Assembly (NCBI GenBank): GCA_050692985.1
Contig: JBOGVZ010000085.1
Span: 124,001 to 188,000, forward strand
Reading direction: 5' to 3'
Length of the DNA: 64,000 bases
Source: JBOGVZ01 sp050692985
Lineage (GTDB): Bacteria > Actinomycetota > UBA4738 > CALAEC01
This document shows, in pieces, positions 40,094 through 49,035 of the stretch (positions within the stretch are counted from its first letter, which is position 1; the number at the start of each line of letters is the position of its first letter). The translations under genes and the position numbers were made by a program. The notes beneath the pieces were generated by a model, which worked only from the letters and a program-made list of their open reading frames with translations, had not been told where the DNA came from and searched no databases.

Positions 40094-40986
40094 TCGAGAT
40101 CCTGGCGGCCACGGACGACGGGCTCCGCGGGGTCGGCCGGGAGGAGCCCCTCTTGGAGGGGCCGGTCACCGCGCTGGCCGCCGGTCCAGACGGCCTGTGG
40201 GCCATCGTCTCCGACGACGCGGTGTGGCGGTCGGCCGGTGAGCAGTGGCGCCCGGTCGCCGAGGTGCGGAACCACCGGGCCCGGTGCGTGCTCCCCGTGG
40301 AAGAGGGCGCGCTGGTGGGGACCTCAGAGGCGCACCTGTTCCTGGTGCGCGACGGCACCATCGGGCCGGTCGCGGCCTTCGACGAGGCCCCCGGCCGCGA
40401 CGACTGGTACACACCGTGGGGCGGCCCGCCCGACACCCGCTCGCTGGCACGGGGAGGGGACGGAGCGCTGTACGCGAACGTCCACGTGGGAGGGATCCTC
40501 CGGTCCTCGGACGGCGGGGACGGGTGGGAGGCCACGATCGACATCGATGCCGACGTCCACCAGGTCGTCACCCACCCGGATCACCCCCGGGTGGTCCTGG
40601 CCGCCTGCGCCCGAGGGCTGGCCGGCAGCGAGGACGGTGGAGCCACATGGGTCGTCGAGACCCAGGGCCTCCACGCCACCTACTGCCGGGCGGTGGCGGT
40701 GGCCGGGGAGAGCGTGCTGGTCACCGCCTCGACGGGTCCGTTCACGGATCGGGCGGCCGTGTACCGCGTCCCGTTCGCGGGACTGCCGGGGTTCGAGCGA
40801 TGCACGAACGGCCTGCCCGAGTGGTTCGGCTCGAACATCGACTCCCACTGCCTAGCCGCCGCCGGGGGGCTGGCCGCGCTCGGCACCGAGGATGGCTCGG
40901 TGTTCCGGTCGGACGACGAGGGCCGCACCTGGGAGATGGCCGCGGAGGGCCTGCCGCCCGTGCGGGCCGTGGCCGTCGTCCCCTGA
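40090..40986 (+). CDS. BNR/sialidase-type beta-propeller protein
   Basis: A 298-residue protein with repeated BNR-like Asp boxes (SSDGGDGWEATIDID, SEDGGATWVVETQG, RSDDEGRTWEMAAEGL), i.e. a photosystem-assembly Ycf48 or WD-like propeller. No signal peptide. It starts at a CTG (40090-40092) that overlaps the stop of the molybdoenzyme (CTGA) and follows a strong AGGAGGG site 3 bases away; no ATG or GTG fits better. Being coupled to the molybdoenzyme, it may be an assembly or partner protein. Confidence 0.8.
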   Translation: MIEILAATDDGLRGVGREEPLLEGPVTALAAGPDGLWAIVSDDAVWRSAGEQWRPVAEVRNHRARCVLPVEEGALVGTSEAHLFLVRDGTIGPVAAFDEAPGRDDWYTPWGGPPDTRSLARGGDGALYANVHVGGILRSSDGGDGWEATIDIDADVHQVVTHPDHPRVVLAACARGLAGSEDGGATWVVETQGLHATYCRAVAVAGESVLVTASTGPFTDRAAVYRVPFAGLPGFERCTNGLPEWFGSNIDSHCLAAAGGLAALGTEDGSVFRSDDEGRTWEMAAEGLPPVRAVAVVP

Positions 40987-40989
40987 CGG

Positions 40990-41205
40990 CTAGTCCCTGC
41001 GCCGGCCGACCAGGGGCTCGGTGTGGCACGAGCAGGACCGATCGGAACACCCCTCGTCCCAGGCCCGCCCCGGTTCCCACACGATGGCCGGGTCGTCGGC
41101 GGCGTGGTGCTGCCTGCATCCGCACCGGGGGCACGACGCCGGCACCAGGTCGTGCCAGTCGCTCTCTTCGTCCCGCCGTCGCTCCGGCAGGTCCGGGCCG
41201 CTCAC
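40990..41205 (-). CDS. Small zinc-ribbon protein
   Basis: A 71-residue protein with paired metal ligands CPRCGC and later CSDRSCSC plus His residues in between (RQHHAADD, CHTEP). GTG 41205 has a TAGCGT hexamer 7 bases upstream, the near-leaderless spacing seen elsewhere, which supports a real gene despite its size. Convergent with the BNR gene, with 3 bases between the stops. Function unknown. Confidence 0.65.
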   Translation of the reverse strand: MSGPDLPERRRDEESDWHDLVPASCPRCGCRQHHAADDPAIVWEPGRAWDEGCSDRSCSCHTEPLVGRRRD

Positions 41206-41280
41206 GGGCGGAACGCTACCACCCCGGCCCCGGCGCCTCAGGGGGTGGCCGACGACGACAGGAGTCCCCGCTTTCCGTCG

Positions 41281-42087
41281 CTACCCGGTGGCCAGGCGGG
41301 CCACCAGGTCGCGTTCCTCGGGACCGAGCCAGGGCGGGTCCCCCGCCGCGGCGTTCTCGGCCATGTGCTCGGCGCTGGAGGTGGCCGGGATGGCCACGTG
41401 GCACCGCCGCTCCGACAGGATCCACTTGAGCAGGGCCTGGGTCCACGTCCGGACGCCGAAGGGCTCGAGCGGCGCGAGATCCCGGGAGCCGGGTGGGCGG
41501 CGCAGGAGGCCCCGTTCGGCGAACGGACGCATGACGACCACACCGATGCCCAGGTCCTCCGCCAGGGGCAGGATCCGGTCCTCCACCGTCCGCTCCACGG
41601 GGTTGTAGGGGACCTGGATCGCCTGGATCCGCCCCGTGCGCATGACCTCGGCCAGCTCATCGAAGGCCGAGGCGCTGTAGTGGGTGGCGCCGACGGCCGT
41701 CACCGGGCCCTCGTGGCGGAGGCCCTCCAGCATCGGCAGGTGCTCCCGCCAGGCCACCAGGTTGTGGACCTGGTACAGCTCAACCCGGCCGCCGAACAGG
41801 CCCATGGCCCGCTCGACCTGGGCCCGGCCCTCCTCGGCTCCGCGAGCCCACACCTTGGTGGCCACGGTGACCTCGTCCCGCCGGGCGACGATGGCCGCGC
41901 CCAGGACCCGCTCGGCCTCCCCGTACATGGGCGAGGAGTCCACGAATGTGGCCCCCCCATCGAGGGCCCGGGCGGCCACGTCGTGGGCCGTGGTCTCCCG
42001 GGCGCCCCGCACGTCGAACGTGTTCCACGTGCCCATCCCCACCACCGGAACGTCGAGCCCGGAGCGTCCCATCGCTCGGATCTCCAT
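41281..42087 (-). CDS. Aldo/keto reductase
   Basis: A 268-residue TIM-barrel oxidoreductase. The catalytic Asp and Tyr lie in FVDSSPMYGEAERVLGAAI, the Lys in VATKVWARG and the His in YQVHNLVAW; NADPH-binding residues are near the C-terminus (CHVAIPATSSAEHMAEN). It reduces carbonyls with NADPH in the cytoplasm; substrate unknown. ATG 42087 has CACAAT exactly 6 bases before. Divergent from the pyrophosphatase gene. Confidence 0.9.
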   Translation of the reverse strand: MEIRAMGRSGLDVPVVGMGTWNTFDVRGARETTAHDVAARALDGGATFVDSSPMYGEAERVLGAAIVARRDEVTVATKVWARGAEEGRAQVERAMGLFGGRVELYQVHNLVAWREHLPMLEGLRHEGPVTAVGATHYSASAFDELAEVMRTGRIQAIQVPYNPVERTVEDRILPLAEDLGIGVVVMRPFAERGLLRRPPGSRDLAPLEPFGVRTWTQALLKWILSERRCHVAIPATSSAEHMAENAAAGDPPWLGPEERDLVARLATG

Positions 42088-42127
42088 GGCCCCATTGTGG
42101 CCCGGAGGACGCCGGTAGACTGCCGCT
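42088..42127. promoter_or_regulatory. Back-to-back leaderless promoters (aldo/keto reductase and ppa)
   Basis: This 40-base divergent region holds CACAAT (42099-42094, minus strand) 6 bases before ATG 42087 and TAGACT (42116-42121) 6 bases before GTG 42128. Nothing else fits in the interval, so both transcripts should be leaderless. Confidence 0.57.
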
Positions 42128-42616
42128 GTGGCCGCCGAGACCGTGGTCGTGGTCGTGGAGATCCCCGCCGGCTCACGCAACAAGTACGAGTGGGACCCGC
42201 AAACGGGCCACATGTTCCTCGACCGAACGTTGTTCACGTCGACGCGCTACCCGGCCGACTACGGCTTCATCGAGGGCACGCTGGGCGAGGACGGCGACCC
42301 CCTGGACGCGCTGGTGTTCGTGCACGAGCCCACGTTCTCGGGGTGCCGGATCCGGGCACGCCCCGTCGGGCTGTTCCGGATGTGGGACGAGAAGGGCGCC
42401 GACGAGAAGATCCTGTGCGTCCCGCTCCAGGACCCGGTGTGGTCCCAAGTCAAGGAGCTGGGCGACCTCCAGCCGAACCTGCGGAACGAGATCGAGCACT
42501 TCTTCGCCGTGTACAAGGACCTGGAGGGGAAGCCGACCGGGACCGAAGGGTTCGAGGACCTGGCCTCGGCCCTGGAGGTCATCGAGGCGGCCCGGGCCCG
42601 GGCCACCCGGGCGTAG
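42128..42616 (+). CDS. ppa: Inorganic pyrophosphatase (class I)
   Basis: A 162-residue family I soluble pyrophosphatase. VEIPAGSRNKYEWDPQTGHM, TRYPADYGFIEGTLGEDGDP, DALVFVHEPTFSGC with the Asp triad, and KDLEGKPT near the C-terminus give the full active site. It hydrolyses pyrophosphate released in biosynthesis. Length fits the bacterial enzyme. GTG start under a leaderless promoter. Confidence 0.96.
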   Translation: MAAETVVVVVEIPAGSRNKYEWDPQTGHMFLDRTLFTSTRYPADYGFIEGTLGEDGDPLDALVFVHEPTFSGCRIRARPVGLFRMWDEKGADEKILCVPLQDPVWSQVKELGDLQPNLRNEIEHFFAVYKDLEGKPTGTEGFEDLASALEVIEAARARATRA

Positions 42617-42625
42617 GAGCGCTCG

Positions 42626-42877
42626 CTAGCCTTCGGGTGGAGCCTCGCCCAGGAGCACCTGCCGCCGCTCGGCGAACTCCTTCCGGGAGATCTCGCCGCG
42701 AGCGTACCGCTCCTCGAGGACCCGCAGCGCGGAGGGCGAACGCCCCCCTCCGCCGACCGGCCGGCTCCGGACGAAGCTGGCGATGATCACCACCACCAGG
42801 ACCCAGAAGGCCACCGACAGGAGCCCGGCCACCACCCCCCACCCCGGGCCGAACCAGAACCCCTCATGGGCGATCAC
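42626..42877 (-). CDS. SHOCT-domain small membrane protein
   Basis: An 83-residue protein: a hydrophobic helix (residues 15-35), a Gly/Arg linker and a C-terminal SHOCT motif (LRVLEERYARGEISRKEFAE). SHOCT domains are short oligomerisation modules. The GTG start overlaps the stop of the PspC gene (GTGA). Function unknown; probably works with PspC in the membrane. Confidence 0.85.
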   Translation of the reverse strand: MIAHEGFWFGPGWGVVAGLLSVAFWVLVVVIIASFVRSRPVGGGGRSPSALRVLEERYARGEISRKEFAERRQVLLGEAPPEG

Positions 42878-43161
42878 GGAGCACCTCCCAGGTCGCCACG
42901 GATGCGCTCCAGCTCCTCGGCGTTGATCTCACCCCGGGCGAAGCGCTCCTCGGCGATCCGGATCGCCGGCGTCGTGCCCGGGCCCGTCGGGAGCACGATC
43001 CACAGGATCACGTAGGCCAGGATCCCCCACCCCATCAGGATGGCGACGACCCACGCGACCCGGATGAGGGTGGGGTCGATCCCCAGGTACTGGGCCATCC
43101 CTCCGGCCACCCCGGCGACGACCCGGTCGTTCTCGGATCTGGTGAGCTGTCCGGTCGGCAT
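42874..43161 (-). CDS. PspC-domain protein with SHOCT-like tail
   Basis: A 95-residue protein with a PspC domain (RVVAGVAGGMAQYLGIDPTL, one or two membrane helices, VILWIVLPTGP) and a C-terminal SHOCT-like piece (IAEERFARGEINAEELERIR). PspC takes part in envelope stress responses. The SHOCT-like tails of this and the coupled next gene may dimerise. ATG 43161 follows a GGAGGGGAAG site with TAGGGT upstream. Confidence 0.88.
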   Translation of the reverse strand: MPTGQLTRSENDRVVAGVAGGMAQYLGIDPTLIRVAWVVAILMGWGILAYVILWIVLPTGPGTTPAIRIAEERFARGEINAEELERIRGDLGGAP

Positions 43162-43299
43162 GTCTCTTCCCCTCCACCCTACCGCCGCCGGCATCCGGAA
43201 CGGGCCTGGCGTACCGCCGTGGCCATGCGCTCCCTGCGACCTGAACGGGGCCCCTCCGCCGGATATCATCGGCTCAACATCTGTCGGGAGGAGCCGAAG

Positions 43300-43713
43300 A
43301 TGGCGCGAGCCAAGCAGGTCATCTCCATCCTCGTCGGGCTGCTATTCGGCGTGCTCGGCGGGATCGCCCTGGCCCGGACCGGCGTGGGGGACCTTCGCAA
43401 CCACGCCACCGCGCTGGGCCTGGACCACACCACGCTGCTGGCCTACATCGAGATCGGCTACGGCGTGCTGATGCTGCTGGTGGGAGGGCTCTATCCCACC
43501 GAGCGGACCGGCGTGATCCTCCTGGGCACGCTGGCACTTGGGTTCGGGATCGTGGTCGTGGCGGCGCACCAGCAGCTGCACGACTTCCTGGGCGTCCACC
43601 AGGCCAACGGCGTGCTGTACATCGTGGCCGGCGCGGTGGCCCTCCTGGCAGCGCTGATCCCCACGGGAGAGCCGACGGCGTCCCCGGCCGGGACCGAGCC
43701 CCCAGGGTTGTAG
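43300..43713 (+). CDS. Small four-helix membrane protein (DUF4383-like)
   Basis: A 137-residue protein with four hydrophobic helices (residues about 5-25, 45-65, 70-90, 103-125) and a polar loop with His residues (AAHQQLHDFLGVHQANG). The layout recalls the DUF4383 membrane family, but I am not certain. ATG 43300 follows GGGAGGAG, with TATCAT at 43264-43269 as a likely -10. Converges on the glutamate dehydrogenase gene with 3 bases between. Confidence 0.7.
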   Translation: MARAKQVISILVGLLFGVLGGIALARTGVGDLRNHATALGLDHTTLLAYIEIGYGVLMLLVGGLYPTERTGVILLGTLALGFGIVVVAAHQQLHDFLGVHQANGVLYIVAGAVALLAALIPTGEPTASPAGTEPPGL

Positions 43714-43716
43714 CGG

Positions 43717-45018
43717 CTACACGTAGCCGCGGAGCCGGGCCGCAGTGGTCACCCGCTCCACAGCGATGGCGAACGCCGCCAGCCGGAGCGAGATGCCGTC
43801 CACGGTGGCCCGGGAGTGCACGTTCTTCCAGGCCCGGGACATCTTCTTCCGCAGCTCGGCGTTGACCTGGTCCTCCTCCCACCGGAACTGCTGGATGTTC
43901 TGGACCCACTCGAAGTACGACACCGTGACGCCGCCGGCGTTCACCAGGATGTCCGGGAGGACCACCGCCCCCCGATCCTGGAGGATCGCGTCCGCGGCCG
44001 GGGTCACCGGGTGGTTGGCGGCCTCGACCACCGTGCGGGCCTCGATCCGCTCCGCGTTGCCCTCGTTGATCACCCGGTCCAGGGCCGCGGGGATCAGGAC
44101 GTCCACGTCGAGCTCCAGGAGGTCCTCGTTCCCGATCGGCTCGGTCCCCGGAGCTCCCACCACCGACCCCGTCTCCGCGGTGTGGTCCACCAGCGACTGG
44201 ACGGCCAGGCCGTCTCCCCGGTGGACCCCACCGCGGACGTCGGAGACGGCCACCACCCGGCAGCCGGTCTCCCCGATCAGCCGGGCCGCCCAGGACCCCA
44301 CGTTGCCGAATCCCTGGACGGCCACGGTGGCGCCATCGAGGTCGAGGCGCAGATCGCCCGAGGCCTCTTGCAGGCAATACACCACCCCGCGGCCGGTGGC
44401 GGCGTCCCGCCCATAGGACCCCCCGAGGTCGACGGGCTTGCCGGTGACGATGGCCGGCGTGTACCCGTACCGGGCCGAGTAGGCGTCCATCATCCAGGCC
44501 ATCGTCTGGGCGTCGGTGCCCATGTCGGGGGCGGGAACGTCCCGGTTCACGCCGAGCACGTAGGAGATCATCCCCGTGTATCGCCGGGTCAGGCGCTCCT
44601 TCTCGCCCGGGCTCATCACGGAGGGATCGCAGGCGACGCCGCCCTTGGCCCCGCCGTAGGGCACGTCCAGGACGGCGTTCTTCCACGTCATCAGGGCCGC
44701 CAGCGCCCGCACCTCGTCGAGCTCGGCATCGGGATGGAACCGGATCCCGCCCTTGTACGGCCCCCGCGCTCCGTTGTGCTGGATCCGGTACCCCGTGAAC
44801 ACCTCGAGCCTGCCGTCGTCCATGCGGACGGGGACCTGGACCCGCAGCTCCCGGTACGAGGTCCGGAGGACGTCCCGCATCTCCTCAGACAGTCCCACGT
44901 GGTCGGCCGCCCGGTCGAAGAACAGGTTGACGGCCTGGTGGGGGTTCATGTCCCGGTCGGCGGGGGTCGCCGGGGCGGTGGTGGCACCCGGCACCACCCT
45001 GGTCCGCTGCTTCGCCAC
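43717..45018 (-). CDS. Glu/Leu/Phe/Val dehydrogenase, probable glutamate dehydrogenase
   Basis: A 433-residue dehydrogenase. The substrate and catalytic region is PYKGGIRFHP then VPYGGAKGGVACDP (catalytic Lys), DVPAPDMGTD follows, the NAD(P) motif is VAVQGFGNVGSWAARLIGE, and VLIPAALDRVINEGNA closes the second domain. It interconverts glutamate and 2-oxoglutarate plus ammonia; histidine degradation in this window would feed glutamate to it. GTG 45018 follows GGGAGG. The N-terminal 20 residues are low-complexity. Confidence 0.93.
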   Translation of the reverse strand: MAKQRTRVVPGATTAPATPADRDMNPHQAVNLFFDRAADHVGLSEEMRDVLRTSYRELRVQVPVRMDDGRLEVFTGYRIQHNGARGPYKGGIRFHPDAELDEVRALAALMTWKNAVLDVPYGGAKGGVACDPSVMSPGEKERLTRRYTGMISYVLGVNRDVPAPDMGTDAQTMAWMMDAYSARYGYTPAIVTGKPVDLGGSYGRDAATGRGVVYCLQEASGDLRLDLDGATVAVQGFGNVGSWAARLIGETGCRVVAVSDVRGGVHRGDGLAVQSLVDHTAETGSVVGAPGTEPIGNEDLLELDVDVLIPAALDRVINEGNAERIEARTVVEAANHPVTPAADAILQDRGAVVLPDILVNAGGVTVSYFEWVQNIQQFRWEEDQVNAELRKKMSRAWKNVHSRATVDGISLRLAAFAIAVERVTTAARLRGYV

Positions 45019-45048
45019 GGGGATGGCCTCCCTGGTAGGGGCCTCAGC

Positions 45049-45405
45049 CTACCGTGGGGAGCGGGCCACGCGCACCCGCCGGGCCAGCGCCCGGACAGCC
45101 ACGAACGCCCCGACGGCGATGGCGGCGCCCACGATCGCGGCGGCCAGGCCGATCCACCCGTTCCGTGACGCGAACTCGAACGGATGGCCCACCCTCTCCT
45201 CGACGAACCTGATGGCCCACAGCACGACCCGGACCGGCAGCAGCACCACCGTGCCGAGCGGGCTCACCACGAACGACCGGTGGACGGTGAACGGGGTGTG
45301 TCCCCACAGGGCGGCGTAGCCGACCAGGCCCCACAACGCGCCGGCCACGGACACGGCCACGACCGGCCGCCTCGCTGCCCACTCCGCGGTTGCGCTCCGG
45401 GCCAC
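45049..45405 (-). CDS. Small two- to three-helix membrane protein
   Basis: A 118-residue protein with hydrophobic helices at about 15-35, 45-68 and 85-108 and a basic C-terminus. GTG 45405 has TACACC 6 bases upstream, a weak match to the leaderless pattern. It lies 30 bases upstream of the glutamate dehydrogenase gene on the same strand. No family recognised. Confidence 0.6.
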   Translation of the reverse strand: MARSATAEWAARRPVVAVSVAGALWGLVGYAALWGHTPFTVHRSFVVSPLGTVVLLPVRVVLWAIRFVEERVGHPFEFASRNGWIGLAAAIVGAAIAVGAFVAVRALARRVRVARSPR

Positions 45406-45451
45406 CGACCCGGTGTAGCACAGCTCACGTGGCCGGCGACACCCCGCCCGG

Positions 45452-48241
45452 CTACGCGGGGAGGAGGCGGACCGCCAACAGGGCCATGTCGTCCCTGGGC
45501 GGCTCGGTGGTGAAGGCCTCGACGGCGCGTTCGATCCGCTGGACCATGGACTCCGCGTCGAGTGACACGCAGCGCTGGATCACCCGGGCCAGCCGCTCCT
45601 CTCCGAAGAGCTTCCCGTCGGCCCGCTGGTCCGTCACGCCGTCGGTGTACAGGACCAGGGCATCGCCGGGCTTCAGGGTGACCGACCGGGGCGGCGTGTC
45701 CATGGATGGCAGGACTCCGACCAGCGTCCCGGGGGCGCCCGCGCGATCGAGGCCTCCGCCCGCCCGCAGGACGAACGGAGGGGGGTGGCCGCCGCACACC
45801 AATGTGAGGTTCCCGCTGCCCCGGCGAACCTTCAGCGTGCCGACGACGGCCGTGCAGAACCCGGCGTCCGACCGGTCCCGGCGGATGACCTCGTTCAGCG
45901 TCGCCAGGACGTCGGCCGGTCCCAGGCCTCGCATGGCCGTAGCCCGGATCGTGTGCCGGGCCAGGCCGGTCAGGGCGGCGGCGGTCACCCCCTTGCCGCA
46001 TACATCCCCGATGACCAGCGTCCATTCGTCCTCGGCCGTCTGGAACACGTCGTAGAAGTCGCCCCCGATGTCGTCCCCGGCCGCCGCCGGACGGTAGCTG
46101 GCGGCCAGCTCCACCCCGGGTAGCTCCGGGAGGTCCGGGGGCAGGAGGCTCTGCTGGAGGGTGCGGGCCACCGTGGCCCGCTCCTCGTACAGCCGGGCGT
46201 TGTCCACCGCCACGGCGGCCCGGCCCGCCACCTCCTCGGCCAACCGCAGGTCCTGTCGCCCGAAGGTGCGCCCGGACTCGGCCGACACCAGGGTCATCGC
46301 ACCCAGGACCCGGCCACGGGCGGCCAGCGGAACGATCATCACCGAGCCCAGCCGGAGCTCCCGGAGCAGGGACAGGTGCTCCTCGTCCCGGGCGGTCGCC
46401 TCCAGGATCTCGGGGGCGATCTGCGAGTAGAGCTCCGACCGGCCGGTCCGGAGCACGTGGGCCACGCCTCCGGGACCGTCGGGATCGGGGGGATAGCGGC
46501 GGCGCAGCCGCCGAGCCAACCGCACCTTGCTGGGGTCGCTATGGGCCACCGCCACCAGCTCGATCGCCCCGTCCTCGTCGACGATGTCCACGGCGCACCA
46601 GTCGGCCAGGCGTGGAACCGTGAGGCGGGCCATCTTCCCCAGGGTGCGGCGGTAGTTCAGTGAGGAGGACAGGGACCGGCTGACCTCCGCCAGGTACGCC
46701 AGGCGCTCGTTGGCCCGCTCCGCCCGCCGGTACAGCCGCGCGTTGTCCACGGCGACCGCCGCTCGGGCCGCGACCTCCTCGGCCAGCGCCAGGTCCGCGC
46801 GACCGAACCGCCGTCCGGATTCCGCGGACACGAACGAGATGGCCCCGAACGTCCGTCCCCGGGCCGTGAGCGGCACGCACATCCACGAACGGATCCCCAG
46901 GGGCTCCAGGAACCGGGCCTGGGCCTCCGGGTCCACGACGTCCGCGGACATCAACGCCGCGTCCGCCTCGGTCCGCAGCTCGGACCTCCCGGTTCGCAGG
47001 ACCTTGGGGACCCCCTCGGGGGCATCGGGGTTCATGGGGAACCGTTCCCGCAGCCGCCGGGCCAGCCGCCGGCGGATGGCCCGGGTCTGGCGGACGGCCA
47101 CCCGCCGGATCGAGCCGTCGTCGTCCTGGACGTACACCAGGCACACGTCGGCCAGCCGAGGGATGGCCTGCGCCGCCAGCTCGCCCAGGGTCCGCTCGTA
47201 GTCGAGCGACCGGTTGATCACGTCGCCCACCCGGACCAGGAACGCCCGGTCTTCCTCGGCCTGCTGCCGGCCGATGAGCTGGCCGACCTGGGCGCCGACC
47301 GCGGCGGTCATGTCCAGGATGTCCTGGTCCGGCTCCCGCACCTCGGTGGAGAAGAACTCCATGATCCCCACGACCTCCCCACCGCGAACGATCGGGAACC
47401 CGAACGCTCCATGCAGGCCGTCCTCGGCGGCCGCCGGGGCGCGCGGGAAGTTCGGGTCCGTCTGCACGTCGCGGATCCAGGCGGGGCGGCAGCTCTGCCA
47501 TACCCGCCCGGGGAGGCCGATGCCCGGCCGGAACTCGAAGGCCCTGCTGACCTCCAGGAAGTGACCGGCCCGGACCCCCGGGTCCTGCCACGACTCCACG
47601 AAGCGGAGGAGCCCCGCCGTCTCGTCAGCCCGCCACAGGATGCCCACGTCCCAGTCAAGGCTCCGGGACACCGCCCGCATGATCGCCGGGCCCGCCTCGG
47701 GGAGCGAGGACGCCTCCGCCAGCACCCTGGAGACCTCGAACTGGGCCCGCAGCCGGAGCTCGGCCCGCTTCTGCTCGGTGACGTCGCGGAAGATGTTGAC
47801 GGCGAAGGCGACCTCCCCCTGCGAGCCGGGGATCGGGAAGGCCGTGGTCGATCGCCACAGCTCCTCGCCACCACGGGTGTCGCGCACCCGGAGGAGGAGC
47901 TCGCCCGGTTCCTCCCCCCGGAGGGCCCGCCTGCCGGGCAGCTGCTCCAGCGAGACAGCCTCCCCGAACGCATCGCGGAACTCGAAGCGGTGGACGACGT
48001 CCTCCAGGGGGACGGCCATCAGCTCCCGGGGCGAGTCGAACCCCAGCAGCTCCGCGGCGGCTGGGTTCGCGTAGACGAGATCGCCGGCCGGATCCTGGAT
48101 CGTGATCGCATCGGGAACTCCCCCGAGGATCACATCCGGATCGAAGCCCAGGACAGCGGACAGGTCCGCCGAGTTGCGGGTGTCCATCTCCCTCCCCTGG
48201 CGATTGAGGATCGCCCGCCTCAGCATATCGAGGTCGCCCAT
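45452..48241 (-). CDS. PAS-GAF-GAF-GAF-SpoIIE protein serine phosphatase
   Basis: A 929-residue multidomain regulator: PAS (about 35-155; GVPDAITIQDPAGDLVYANP), GAF1 (165-310), GAF2 (325-500), GAF3 (515-690), and a C-terminal PP2C/SpoIIE phosphatase (705-928) with GDDIGGDFYDVF and VIGDVCGKGVTAAALTGLAR metal-binding Asp residues, then DALVLYTDGVTD. It should dephosphorylate a STAS protein in response to ligands or light/redox signals, releasing a sigma factor as in RsbU systems; the STAS protein at 21975 is a candidate partner. GAF2 and GAF3 look like an internal duplication. Confidence 0.93.
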   Translation of the reverse strand: MGDLDMLRRAILNRQGREMDTRNSADLSAVLGFDPDVILGGVPDAITIQDPAGDLVYANPAAAELLGFDSPRELMAVPLEDVVHRFEFRDAFGEAVSLEQLPGRRALRGEEPGELLLRVRDTRGGEELWRSTTAFPIPGSQGEVAFAVNIFRDVTEQKRAELRLRAQFEVSRVLAEASSLPEAGPAIMRAVSRSLDWDVGILWRADETAGLLRFVESWQDPGVRAGHFLEVSRAFEFRPGIGLPGRVWQSCRPAWIRDVQTDPNFPRAPAAAEDGLHGAFGFPIVRGGEVVGIMEFFSTEVREPDQDILDMTAAVGAQVGQLIGRQQAEEDRAFLVRVGDVINRSLDYERTLGELAAQAIPRLADVCLVYVQDDDGSIRRVAVRQTRAIRRRLARRLRERFPMNPDAPEGVPKVLRTGRSELRTEADAALMSADVVDPEAQARFLEPLGIRSWMCVPLTARGRTFGAISFVSAESGRRFGRADLALAEEVAARAAVAVDNARLYRRAERANERLAYLAEVSRSLSSSLNYRRTLGKMARLTVPRLADWCAVDIVDEDGAIELVAVAHSDPSKVRLARRLRRRYPPDPDGPGGVAHVLRTGRSELYSQIAPEILEATARDEEHLSLLRELRLGSVMIVPLAARGRVLGAMTLVSAESGRTFGRQDLRLAEEVAGRAAVAVDNARLYEERATVARTLQQSLLPPDLPELPGVELAASYRPAAAGDDIGGDFYDVFQTAEDEWTLVIGDVCGKGVTAAALTGLARHTIRATAMRGLGPADVLATLNEVIRRDRSDAGFCTAVVGTLKVRRGSGNLTLVCGGHPPPFVLRAGGGLDRAGAPGTLVGVLPSMDTPPRSVTLKPGDALVLYTDGVTDQRADGKLFGEERLARVIQRCVSLDAESMVQRIERAVEAFTTEPPRDDMALLAVRLLPA

Positions 48242-48336
48242 CGTCCGCGGAGCCGGGCGCTCGGGGCGAGCCTGCCGAGGCTGGCCTCTGTCGGAACGTC
48301 ACACAGGCGGGCCGGTGGCCTACCGGCGCAGGCGGA

Positions 48337-49035
48337 TCACGCCCTGCCGAGCTCGACCGCCCCCTCCTCCGCGAGCCTGGCCAACAGGCGGCTCACGGTC
48401 TCTCGCGAGACGTGGAGAACTCCGGCGAGCTGGGTGTGGGTGATCCTGATCCGCGCCAGCCCGTCCTCGGGGTCCCGGTCCCCGGCCAGCTCCTCGAGGA
48501 GCTGGCGAAGCGCCACCTCGGCGGGGGCCTGGGTGAGGATGGCGGCCCGGCGCATCGTGCGGATCAGGCAGCTCCCCGAGCACCGGGCGATCCCCACCAC
48601 GAGATGGGGATCGGACTCCGTGAGCCGGTCGATGGTCCGGCGGGTGATCTGGAGCAGGCGGGTGGGCTCCACGGCCCGGGCACCGAGCTGGTAGCGACGC
48701 TCCCCGAGGACCGCCTCGTCCCCGGCCGTGCACCCCTCGCCCACGACCTCGATGGTCCGGTACAGCCGCCTCCCGGGAGGCTTGGCTCACAGCTCCATGC
48801 TTCCCTCGACCACCAGGAACAGCGAGTCGGCCTCCTCACCCTGCCGAAACAGCGTGGCCCACGGACGGCGGCTCACGGTCTTGCACTCCCCCTCGAGCTC
48901 GCGGAGCTGCTCGTCGGTCAGGAACCGCGACAGCTGGGTCCGTCGCAGGAGGGGGAAGCGGCCGTCGTCGTCCCCGGACATCGTGCCCACCGTGCGCGTC
49001 CGCTCAGGGCTCTGCGACGGAGCGGTCGTCCTCAT
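48337..49035 (-). pseudogene. Crp/Fnr-family regulator split by an in-frame UGA
   Basis: One continuous frame encodes a Crp/Fnr regulator broken by a single TGA at 48787-48789. The part before it (ATG 49035 or ATG 48981) has the start of the cyclic-nucleotide-binding fold (WATLFRQGEEADSLFLVVEG). After the TGA, in the same frame, come AKPPGRRLYRTIEVVGEG, the dimerisation helix and a helix-turn-helix (TQLAGVLHVSRETVSRLLAR). The sum, about 230 residues, is a normal Crp length. A Trp codon (TGG) at the stop position is the simplest ancestral state. Nonsense mutation, sequence error or rare readthrough are possible. Confidence 0.85.
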
